Shown here in pieces: positions 20,622-30,208 of a DNA stretch of 64,000 nucleotides. Each line of letters starts with the position of its first letter. Positions within the stretch are counted from its first letter, which is position 1. The DNA is from Phlyctochytrium arcticum (taxonomy: Eukaryota; Chytridiomycota; Chytridiomycetes; Chytridiales; Chytridiaceae). The stretch spans positions 1 through 64,000 of the forward strand of contig JAHLKI010000022.1 in the NCBI GenBank assembly GCA_025602905.1, written 5' to 3'. A program made the translations under genes and the position numbers. The notes beneath the pieces are model-generated. The model worked only from the letters and a program-made list of their open reading frames with translations. It was not told the DNA's origin and made no database searches.

Positions 20622-22271
20622 TTAGGCGGTTATGTCACAAAGCCCTTCCAACCTCACATCGCAATTCGCCATGCCCAGCCCTCCCCCAGGATACAGTACA
20701 GGACACTGCCCCCCTATTGTGGCCGCAGTCTTTCCATCAAAACCCGAAATCCAAGTCAACGCCTCCAGCTTTTCCCCAACCCGCACCATCTCGGTCATTT
20801 GCATATTAGCAATCACTCCACCAAGTGATGCACAGATCGACGCCGCTTGCTGATAAGGGGCGGGATGCAAAGAGCAGTAGTATCCCGTACGCTCGCCCCC
20901 TGTTCCTGGTCTTCGGCGGAAGCGGGCTCGACAAGGAGAGAGATTTACCAGTCGATTTGGCGTAAACACTTGTCCATTGGTGATTTGGTTTTTCAAACTG
21001 GCTTTTGTCATCAACCGAACGAGTTCTGCAACTGACGATGCGTCATCAGCTCCGGCCCATCCCGCTGCTAGCCACGACACAATTACTCCAGTAACGAAAG
21101 GGGATGCCATACTTGTCCCAGATTTGGAGACATAAGAGGAATTGCTGGTTCTACTGTATCCCGCGCCGTAAATATCCACACCCGGTGCGAAAAAGTCGAT
21201 ACACGTCCCGTAGTTGGACCATGCAGGCTGATAATCCCCAAGGTCAGCCCATCCAGACGCAGCAACCGTGATGGCTGCGGGAGCAGAAGCAGGTGACTTT
21301 GTCGAGCACGCTTCAACACCTTCATTCCCAGCTGCGCAAACAAAGGCAATGCCTTGGGCGGTTGCTGACTCCACCAACTGATTGATTGCCTCCATTCTGG
21401 GCCCAACAAGTGAGAGGTTCACTACAGTCCGACGTCGGGGAAGTGTGGGATCCTGGCTATCAGCGGCAACTCGTGCCTTGTGTTGATCGGTTGCTGCCTG
21501 TATTGCAATCATCGTATTAGACATGGTACCGGTGCCGTCGCATCCCAAGACACGCATATCATACAAATTAACATTTGCTGCAACGCTACTACGCACAATA
21601 CCAGCTGTTGCACCGAAAATGGTGGATGCTACATGAGTTTCGTGACCGGAGCAATCTCCCTCAATTCCATCACCGACCAGATTGAGCATAGGGACAACGT
21701 TTCGTCCAATGAATTCGTTATGATCAGCAGCTATGCCGGAGCCGATCACATATACATCAACCACCACATCGGGTTTTCCGGTTACCGAATTGTTGCTAAC
21801 TGTAGGGTAAGAGGAAAATGTCGACCGCTTCCCGGAGTATTCCATGCCCTCAACAAATATTTGCGCCGCTCGCTGCCGGGACCATAATAGAGTATCTGGA
21901 GCTGTAACATAGTTCCACTCTTGAGATTCTACAATCACGTCCTCCTCGATGCGGATGCTGGTGTTCAGCAGAGTTCCCAGTTTTGCAAAATCTACGTGCG
22001 TGATATCATCCACAATTAGAAAACTGTCTGACTTTGCCATTGGTTCTTTCCCAGCAGCCATGACGCGGTGCTCCACATCCACCATTGACTTGTACGTCGG
22101 GTTGACCGAAGGTGGTGTTGAACCGATATCCCTCGGTACATGTTTTGGGTTGACCTGCGGGATCAGGGAGATGATGTAGCGCTTAGCTGGTGGGGTGTCA
22201 TTCCCATAGACTCTCTTCAAAAAGAGGAAAGAATAGACAGCAATCCAGAGAAACCGATATTCAGCAAGCAT
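20622..22271 (-). CDS. Secreted S8 subtilase lacking the catalytic Asp, with lectin-like tail
   Basis: ATG at 22271 gives MLAEYRFLWIAVYSFLFL, a signal-peptide-like start; the upstream in-frame extension has only a TTG. An I9-like propeptide segment (RYIISLIPQVNP) precedes the S8 domain. The His block reads SGHETHVASTIFG (usually GHGTHV), the oxyanion Asn is in AAGNEG, and the Ser is in SGTSMASPFVTG (~386). The Asp block reads VYVIGSGIAADHNEF where the family has VYVIDTGI..H.EF, so the catalytic Asp is replaced by Gly. The C-terminal ~100 residues carry spaced Cys and a YQQAASICASLGG...LTWISGFDG...C...C pattern resembling a C-type-lectin fold. Single exon, 549 aa. Likely secreted; protease activity is doubtful. 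Confidence 0.85.
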   Translation of the reverse strand: MLAEYRFLWIAVYSFLFLKRVYGNDTPPAKRYIISLIPQVNPKHVPRDIGSTPPSVNPTYKSMVDVEHRVMAAGKEPMAKSDSFLIVDDITHVDFAKLGTLLNTSIRIEEDVIVESQEWNYVTAPDTLLWSRQRAAQIFVEGMEYSGKRSTFSSYPTVSNNSVTGKPDVVVDVYVIGSGIAADHNEFIGRNVVPMLNLVGDGIEGDCSGHETHVASTIFGATAGIVRSSVAANVNLYDMRVLGCDGTGTMSNTMIAIQAATDQHKARVAADSQDPTLPRRRTVVNLSLVGPRMEAINQLVESATAQGIAFVCAAGNEGVEACSTKSPASAPAAITVAASGWADLGDYQPAWSNYGTCIDFFAPGVDIYGAGYSRTSNSSYVSKSGTSMASPFVTGVIVSWLAAGWAGADDASSVAELVRLMTKASLKNQITNGQVFTPNRLVNLSPCRARFRRRPGTGGERTGYYCSLHPAPYQQAASICASLGGVIANMQMTEMVRVGEKLEALTWISGFDGKTAATIGGQCPVLYPGGGLGMANCDVRLEGLCDITA

Positions 22272-22421
22272 GATGAGAGGCTTTCTTAGTTGGGACCGGT
22301 ACGCACTGAACCACAAACTGAACCATAGGGAGCATTAAGCTTTAACCTTAAGTGTCTTTCCCCCATCCATGGGAAGCTTGAGATTACTCAATCCTGCGTA
22401 TAAACAAACGCAAATCTGGTG

Positions 22422-25109
22422 TCACACGCTGCGTCGGCCCTCTTCCAGCCATTTACGACACCAGTCATCGATTTCGTGGATCTTGGAGCCTCGGACTGTG
22501 GGTATCACTTTGCCAACACCCCCTTTGCTAGCTGCCAATGTCGTTATAAACTCTTGCAGCTCATCGAAACTGCTATGCTCGCTGTACGGCAGGGGTATGG
22601 TCGAGATTGGTACAGATTTGGTTTTGATTGGGCCTACAGACGGCGTAGACCCCCGTCTGCTCTTGCTTCCTTTCGCCTTGGGTGGCATTTGTTGGACATG
22701 AATTGTACTATGAGATGGTCTCAATGATCCCACGTGGTAACGTTCCAATGGTCCAGCCGGAGCATTGGCAGATGGTCGATATGTCCAGCCTGTGGGCCGA
22801 ATACAGATGACTGCATCGAAGCCTTCGCAAAGCTTGTGATGCATCATGTAGTCTTTCACCTCTTCTGCTTTTAATCCACGCATGGACACCACATGCACAG
22901 CTGAGTCGTATGGTGCGGTTGACAACAAACCGGTAAGCTCCGGATCGTGAAGCGCATGCAATACTCGTCTCTTCTCGCTGCTTGTAAAGATCGTGGTTCC
23001 AAGGGCTTTGGCGATAGCAACAAAGACCTTCTCTTTGCCGATTGTATATGATCCGCACAATACCAATGTACGGCTTTTCTGCTTGAGCGTACCGTCTGTT
23101 GATTTCTTCAAACCACCTACTCCATTAAGGCCCGTCCAGCCGACCCATTTTTGAAGCATTGAAGCAGCAGCATTTTGTTTTCGGGCAGGGCGTGCTTCGC
23201 CACCAGACACCACGACATGCTGCACGGTTTGCCCCAACATGCAAACACGATTTGTCAACTCCACTATTGCTTCTACTACCTCTTCCTGAGACGGAAATCG
23301 ATGGGACGGTCTGCAGTATGTTGTGTCCAGATATATTATATCCAGTCGACCAGCTCGAACAAGCGGATGTTCCAAATGTGACTTGTGCGCACGGAAATCC
23401 CCCGTGTGAAGATATCGCAGTAGTTTCCCACCACTAGTGGGGATCTCAAAAAGGAATAAAACTGCTCCCGGGCAGCTATGAAAAACATATGTCAGATCGC
23501 GTTTGGTTCCCAAATATCCCTGTTTACATACTGATTGGCATCAATGAGTGTTACTCGATTGCCCATAACCTCAACGGGCGTTTCCATAGGTAGCTTGATC
23601 ACAAACTCCGGGTTCACGCGTAAACGTTGAATAACTAGATTGCCAGTGGCAACAGAACAATATATTGGGCCGTAATTGAAGTTCTTGTTTAATCCCCCGT
23701 AATGATCCGCGTGAAAATGGCTGGGAACATATGTTCAGTATCATTCTGTCTGTGCGAGTGTAGTTATGCTTACCTTAAAAAATACGCTTGAATACCTTCA
23801 ATTCTCCCATACATGAAGGCATCCACAGAAAAAGTGGTCTGAGGCATTTTTTTGTACCATGGACACTTGCGCCCCGGAGCTATCGGGAATCCAGTACCTG
23901 TGTTCCCCGTGGGAACAACTGTATTGCTTTCCTCTGGATCGTTCGGTTCAGGACTTTCCCGACTTGTATACGGTTTCGGAGTCAGTGTTGCCGCAATGTG
24001 TTCCAGAAGCCGTTCTGCGTTCGCCAGCTTATTGGCGTCGCCCGACGTTGTGGTACTTGCGGCAAGATCAATTGCATTCCACAATTGTTCCTCCTCCGAA
24101 TCTGCCTCTGAATTCCAATCGGCGAAAGGGGTATCGTCATTCTCTACCTGTGGTGAGCAGTTCCTATGCTCCTTCAAATCGTCAACAAGTTTGTCACCGT
24201 CTTCACATGGAATACTTTTTCTGGCGGCGAAATCAACAGAGTGATCCTCCTCAGCCTCAACAAACTTGTCAATATCATCATCAAAGGTGTTTTCTTTGGC
24301 GCCCCCGTCTATTGAGTCGTCCTTCCCAGTTTCAGCCTCAACAAACTTGTCATCATCATCATCATCATCCCCAAAGGTAGCTTCTTTGACGTCCATGTCA
24401 GCAGAGTAGCCTTTCTCAGCCTTGTATATCGGGTGAATTTCGACCACAAGCTCTGAAATAGGCTCTGGGGGTTCCGGCGAAAATATGGTGGGCGGCTTGA
24501 CATCTCTAGCGCATTGCTCAGTTGATGAGAGGGAATAATCTATTCCAGAATCTTTCTGTTCCTCAAGCGAAGAAGCGTTTTCATCTTCATTCATGGGTTC
24601 GAGACTCGCGATGTCAGACTCTATCGATGGATGTTGAACCATTGCATAGTCTCTCGGGCTTTCATCGCTGGCATTCTCTAGGGGAACGTCTCGAGCATCA
24701 ACAGATCCATGGATAATTTTATCCAAACAACGATTAACATGAAGTGTAGCCTATTGACCGAAAAATGGCAATTAGTTTACTAAATTTACGTACATCAGGT
24801 ATGAGCACGAACTTTGTTGGTATCGCATCCCAGATCAGTTGCACAGACTGGACAGACAACTGACGTGAACTTCCCAACCATGTTCTGGAAGCTGGTCTCC
24901 TCGACTGAATCTGTCCCTTTGCTTGGCCCCCTACTTGCTCCGAAAAAATCCTCGATGGTAGACCCATTTCGAGTTTGCCGCGACTTTTTCGTTGTGTTTC
25001 CTGTATCGAGGGGAGAGCTTTTCAAACCTTTTTTAGGCCGGGTTGAATCCTTTGCTTGCTGGTTGTCATCAAGGGAAAGCTTCCCTTCTTTCCTCTTCCG
25101 TTTGTCCAT
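22422..25109 (-). CDS. PSO2: DNA cross-link repair nuclease SNM1/Pso2
   Basis: Four exons: 25109-24813, 24750-23774, 23720-23532, 23475-22422 (838 aa). A UBZ4-type zinc finger spans the first junction (CPVCATDL ... HVNRCLD); this donor (GTTCGT) is the least certain. A long acidic linker follows with repeated DKFVEAE units. The metallo-beta-lactamase/beta-CASP nuclease begins with SHFHADHYGGL (the HxHxDH metal motif, created by splicing AG|C), then DANHCPGAV, LHTGDFRA, YLDTTYC, VLCGSYTIGKEKVF, IRPTGW and PYSEHSSF. All expected metal and beta-CASP residues are present, so it should be active. Known role of the family: 5'-exonuclease in interstrand cross-link repair, in the nucleus. Confidence 0.95.
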
Positions 25110-25454
25110 TCGAACCCGCAGTTCTCAACAGTGTCAAAATTTCCAAAAAAGGGTTGAAAACAATATGGATTAGTTTCCAATACTCATTACCCCCGGTCCT
25201 TAATCTTCGCTCGTATAGCGCAGGGCTAGATATATAGGTTTGCCGAAAGGAACGACTTCAAGACCTTGAATCGTTGCGGAACGGTGGCAGCTTCTGGCAG
25301 TTGAGTTTTGACTTGCCAATTGACACTTCCGTTCGGGTGGCTGTGTTGTTAATTTCATTACGTTTCGAATTCGAATAACTTTAGCCTGAACTTTAGCGAA
25401 CACCTTTTGGACCGTCAACAAAGATCAACAATTCACACACGAACACTTGCACCA
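25110..25454. promoter_or_regulatory. Divergent promoter region (Pso2 / acetyltransferase)
   Basis: 345 bases between two divergent start codons, with no gene inside. No clear TATA box was found on either side. Confidence 0.4.
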
Positions 25455-26096
25455 ATGGCGGATAAGAAGGCAGTTACGATTCGGGATGCTCGTCCAGAGG
25501 ATTGTGCCCTCATCAGAAAGTTTGTCTACGATCTGGCGGTCTATGAGAAGGCCCCCGAGAAGATGCACGCTACGGAAGAGCACTATCGCAAGACAATCTT
25601 TGGGGATCACCCATATGCCCACGTTGTATTCGCAGAGGTTGACGGCAAGGAAATGGGCATGGCTCTTTACTTTTTCAACTACGTAAGATTTGGTTTTTCA
25701 TGTCATGATTGTTTGCGCCGTATCTCATTGTCTCATATGATAGTCGACTTGGGAAGGTCGTCCAGGACTGTACTTGGAAGATCTTATTGTGAAAGAAGAG
25801 GCGCGAAAGGGTGGAGTTGGGACCGCTTTGCTCAAACACTTGGCCAACATTGCAGTGGAGAAGGAGTGCGTTCGGATGGAGTGGGTCGCGCTCGATTGGT
25901 GGGTATCCTGTCTTTCGGAACTTTTACTCCGACTCGTTTCCCTTTACAAACCCAATGCTGATACTTCTGCTAATCTCTCAGGAACACTCCTGCTATTGAC
26001 TTCTACGTACACAAAGTCAAGGCTACACCACTGGACGAGTGGAGGATATTCCGCCTAACTGGAGCGCCCCTGAAAGAGTTTGCAAAGGGCGAGTAG
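25455..26096 (+). CDS. GNAT acetyltransferase of the SSAT (diamine/thialysine) family
   Basis: Three exons: 25455-25682, 25744-25898, 25982-26096 (165 aa, close to the ~170 aa of the family). TIRDARPEDCALIRKFVYDLAVYEK opens the GNAT fold. LYLEDLIVKEEARKGGVGTALL contains the acetyl-CoA loop (R-K-G-G-V-G), and WVALDWNTPAIDFY is the conserved C-terminal signature shared by spermidine/spermine and thialysine acetyltransferases. Splice junctions restore both signatures. Expected reaction: acetyl transfer from acetyl-CoA to an amine of a polyamine or thialysine; which one cannot be told. Cytosolic, no targeting signal. Divergent from Pso2. Confidence 0.9.
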
Positions 26097-26307
26097 GGAC
26101 TACTATGTAGTTTACCACCTGAGACAGAGCATCGAACATCCCTATATACGTAGATATGTACGATAGTTGTTTGGTAGATCGATATTATGGTTGTCATCAA
26201 CAATGGCCCTTTCTTCTCGAACTATTAGCGCAGTAGGTCAAAGCTTTCGTGATTTGCGAAATTTCAGAATTATTTTGAACGTTTTGCAAACGATTTCCAA
26301 CACAGAA

Positions 26308-26784
26308 ATGGCCACCAACCTCCTTACAAACCCTCCGCCCATACTTCGGGTGAGCTCAGTTCTCAACCGAGACACCAAAAACTATGGGAAAAAGCATCTG
26401 CTGGACGACTCGGACGAAACGTGCTGGAATTCCGAGCAAGGTTCACCCCAATACATTGCACTCGAGTTTGCAGACCCGGTGTCCGTCCACTCTCTTCATA
26501 TCATGTTTCAAGGGGGTTTTGCGGGAAAAGAGTGCGAAGTTCTGGGCGTATTAGCGGGGCAGATTGGTGGGGCGGTCGCAGAGACTGAGAGTGGTCTGCC
26601 TGATGTGTGGGAAAAGCTCATGGACTTTTATCCGGATGACAACAATCGTACACAAGTTTTTGAAGTGGACGAGTCGGGGCGAATAACATCTTGGCGAAAG
26701 TTGCGGATAGTTTTCAAGAATAGTACAGACTTCTATGGACGAGTGACGATCTATAAATTAGGCCTGCTGGGTATCCGCATATAA
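26308..26784 (+). CDS. NR2C2AP-like F5/8-type (discoidin) domain protein
   Basis: From ATG 26308 the product is 158 aa and covers one discoidin-like domain: RVSSVLNRDTKNYGKKHLLDD, DETCWNSEQGSPQYIALEF, MFQGGF, DFYPDDNN and TDFYGRVTIYKLGLLG. These match animal NR2C2-associated protein almost block by block. A possible earlier ATG (26203) would add 35 residues that look like untranslated or intron sequence (a GTAGGT...ACACAG pair spans it), so the later start is preferred. The family's molecular role is poorly known; in animals it binds a nuclear receptor. Here it is a small soluble protein convergent with the NELF-C/D-like gene. Confidence 0.85.
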   Translation: MATNLLTNPPPILRVSSVLNRDTKNYGKKHLLDDSDETCWNSEQGSPQYIALEFADPVSVHSLHIMFQGGFAGKECEVLGVLAGQIGGAVAETESGLPDVWEKLMDFYPDDNNRTQVFEVDESGRITSWRKLRIVFKNSTDFYGRVTIYKLGLLGIRI

Positions 26785-26937
26785 TGCGCTCGACTGATGG
26801 AGGGCACTGTTTCCAAGGAACGGCCTTGGAATTGTCAAATGTACATACATAATTTAATTGAAAGTACATAGTAGTGAAAGATTTACATAGCAGTAATTTG
26901 TTAGGGAGTAGAGATTGGAGCGCATCATCAGCCGCAG

Positions 26938-28777
26938 CTACCGCTCCAGAATATGTGACCGTACTTCATTGAGCAATTGTATTTCCAAATACGAAAGTGT
27001 GTCCTTCTGTGATAACGCTAAATCTGGGTTGGGTTAGTTTTCAATTTTCACGATTCGAAACGGGAAAGAAAGTGGTCCATACTGATGAATTTTAAGACAA
27101 TTTCATATGTTTCACTGTATTTATCTGGTGGTGGGAGAGATTTTATTATTTTAACCAGTGAAACAATGAACATGGGCGGATATGGAGCATCGACTGCAGC
27201 CAAAATCTGTTCAGAGTTGAATAATGAGTGCGGGTGGCAACTGTTGGTTGAGTGGGTGTAACATACGTGAGTGATGAAGTGAGTTCGTATTGACTCGTCG
27301 AGCTCCTCGGCATGATCGGAAAGGTAGTTCAGTACGGAAGATACGTATCCAATTCTGACTAGCAGGATCAAGTGGTCGACCAGCTTTTGTTTGATGTCCA
27401 TCTGGAACCCAACGGTCAAGGTCAGATTGCAGTAGAATGTTTGAGAATAAACTGTCACGTACCGTCATAAGAGGATCCTGCGACTCATATCCTCGCTCCA
27501 GTAAATCATACCAGAATTGCGCAATAGGTTCTCGAGTGAAAGGATGGTTTATTGAGATCTAGATGGCATAAGATACATCATTCCCGCGATAGATGGCTCA
27601 GCGATAAATACCTCATCCACAAGATTAAATGCGGCTGGGACCTCTTCGCGAAGCATGGACCACTCATAGAAGTCGCTGCCGCTTTTGAGAACGTCTGAAA
27701 TCCAACTCAACAATGCCATGGATGTCATGGGATTTCTGGTTGAAACGTGAGTTTTCCTGGCTTTGCCCATGAAAAAAATTGGGCACTTACTCTGTGGCCT
27801 GCAAAAACTCTGATATGCTGTCTTGGATTTGTGTCATGGATGTTACTTTTGATGTCAACTTGTCCAGACTCTGTAATGATGCTAGCACAGTTTTGAATTC
27901 CTCGGTGTTCGCCTAAACAGATGCCGTAAGTAATTTGATTCTTCAATTATTGGACTTTGAACGTACAGCTTGCGAACCCTCGCCCTTGCCTTCCATAACA
28001 GTCGCTGCATAAGCTAAAAGCCATAACTTCTCGTCCAACAGCGATGCTGACCGCTGTGGCGTGAATGTGTCGCTGATCAAAGCGTCTTTGGCGAAGATTG
28101 TCAGTGTGATTTTCCATGCCTCATCAGAAAAGAACTAATACCTATGAAAGTTGCGTCTCGCAGGAATGTACATGATGGTGGACTTGTAGAATTGTAGTTT
28201 TGATAAAGCTTTTGCGATATTTAGCGTGAATACACTCAAGTCCTTGAACGATTTTGCTCACCTTGGTGATATCACCACTTGTTGGTTTCTTGTCCCGCTG
28301 AATGCTAATCAACGCCTCTACCACATCTATCACTGGGATTCCGCTGAATTTGACAGCCTCCGTAACCATCAACGCCCTGAGGAACCGCCAAGCATCAGAC
28401 TCTCCCTCCTTTGATATAAAGTGTTTAAGCAAACAAAACCTACTCTTCGCTTTCACCTAGGCCTGCTGATAGGTCTTGTGTAATCCGTTTCAGCATTTGA
28501 CCCCAATACACCCCATCTTCCGATTCTCTTGTCAAGCCCGTCAGGATGGACTGAGCAATCAAATAATTGTGCACATTCTTATAGCAAAGTGGCTGCAATG
28601 CAATAAGTTGTTAGCCAGCTAACAATCGTCGAGAAAAGTGCCAGAATTTGGTAGCCATACCTTCAGCTCCGTCGAGATCCAGTTTCCTATGTCATTCTCC
28701 GAGACGCTTTTCAACGCCGATACTTTTGCCACAAACTGACTGCAAAACTCTGCGGTATTGTCCGTTACCGAAGCCAT
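26938..28777 (-). CDS. TH1/NELF-C/D-like protein, N-terminally short
   Basis: Eleven exons traced by frame: 28777-28661, 28592-28457, 28401-28262, 28208-28142, 28085-27967, 27912-27791, 27735-27612, 27558-27463, 27401-27267, 27206-27083, 27017-26938 (419 aa). Diagnostic blocks: LWLLAYAATVME, TSMALLSWI...FNLVDEV, KLVDHLILLVRIGYVSSVLNYL and AAVDAPYPPMFIVSLVKII; these follow the C-terminal two thirds of animal NELF-C/D. In animals this is a subunit of the negative elongation factor that stabilises promoter-proximal Pol II pausing. The ATG sits in GCCGCCATGG and an upstream stop closes the frame, so the ~170 N-terminal residues of the animal protein are missing here. The second intron boundary is the least certain. 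Confidence 0.75.
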
Positions 28778-28975
28778 GGCGGCTGTCGAGAGTTGATCTG
28801 ATCTACTATGTCGGTTTGGGAACTAAACTATCAACCAGAACTCAACCCCACAACGACCTCGATCTCACTGCAAGTACATTTCCGCGACTCGTTCGGGTAA
28901 ATGAACTCGTGTGTCATGAAGCGCAAAATGTTTGGCACTCCGAAATTCTTTCAAGGCGTTTGAAGACAAGGAGCA

Positions 28976-29937
28976 ATGGCACCCATAGGTCAGTAACTTG
29001 CTAGAACCACTAGTAAATGGTATTCTGATTCGCCTTGGTGTCTTTTTCTTCCAGCGATTCCGCTCGAAATTACGGTCGATCGCTATTACATGACTTCCGT
29101 TTTGAAGGGTATGAACCTTCATCCGTCGACTATCGACAGGAGTCATGAACCAAAACTAATATAATCGAAATCCAGCTCTCCTTCACTCTATCCTCTTCCA
29201 TCGCCGCTTCACCTCCGAAATGCCCCAGGACGTTGATCTGGACAGGCTAGATATCACCTATGTGCGGTTGGATGTTGTTCCTGTTTGCCCCTTGCGAAAA
29301 GTCTAACGGATGTATGATTCATTAGGCCAAGTTATCTGATCCAGAGGTAGAAACCATTGTCGACGAGAAAGTTCGTCAATTTGATCGGGCCATGGAGCCG
29401 GGAGCAGGGAAGAATAAAGGACAGGTATGGGATCCTGATCCGCCAGATCATAGTCACAAGAAGTGTAACATTCAAAGCAAAGATGGCAGTCATGTTCTTC
29501 GAGCGTCGACCAAAGAAATCCTGGTTTACCAAATCTGAAGAGGAAGTTTGCTGGGAGGTATGGATAATGTTCAGTCAAGAAGCTACCTCCACCCCTGTTT
29601 TGACCACGACGTTCTAAGCAATGGGTGCTCACAATAACGATTCACACGTCTCGTACGGAACGGGAACAGATTGACGCACGCCGTCAAATACAAAAAGACT
29701 TGGTAACAGTCCTACAAACCATTTCTCAAGTATCCAACGAACAAAAAGATCACATTCCTCCCATTGTCAACAACGACCCGTTCCCATTCCAGGTACGTAT
29801 TTGCTTGAGCAACAGTTGCCTTATCTGCCTCATGCATATGTTCCTAGATTGTTGTTTCGTCCAATGGGGATGCATCGTGGACGTCCATGTTCAAACAAAT
29901 GATCACATCTAATAGTCCATGGTCAAATCAAACATAA
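28976..29937 (+). CDS. ATG101: Autophagy-initiation HORMA protein ATG101
   Basis: Seven exons: 28976-28988, 29055-29108, 29176-29273, 29326-29424, 29483-29557, 29619-29792, 29848-29937 (200 aa; animal ATG101 is ~218). PLEITVDRYY, LLHSILFHRRF, DRLDITYVR, MAVMFFERRPKKSWF and EEEVCWEQWVLTITI match ATG101 in order, and the C-terminal NNDPFPFQIVVSSN...WTSMFKQMI completes the HORMA fold. ATG101 pairs with ATG13 in the ULK/Atg1 kinase complex of non-yeast fungi and animals; budding yeast lacks it. The third donor (GTTGTT) is weak, so the residue next to TYVR is uncertain. Its ATG is only 198 bases from that of the divergent NELF-C/D-like gene. Confidence 0.88.
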
Positions 29938-30208
29938 CAAGCGACCCTATTTGTAGATACTCCATCACCTGTAAATACGCCTTCTTTTTCCCTCGTAGAG
30001 TGTACATACTGTAATTTGAGATTTCCAGCTGTGTCTTTCGCAAATTCAAGTCGTTTTACCGAAATACATGACAACACTGTCAATGATACGCTGCAAGACT
30101 TATTTGAGTATGTACAGATAGTATAGGGTGTCAATTGAGATTAAAAAAATATGTATAAGAATAGATAAGAAAGAATAATTTAACAAATATCCCACCCCAT
30201 CAACCACA

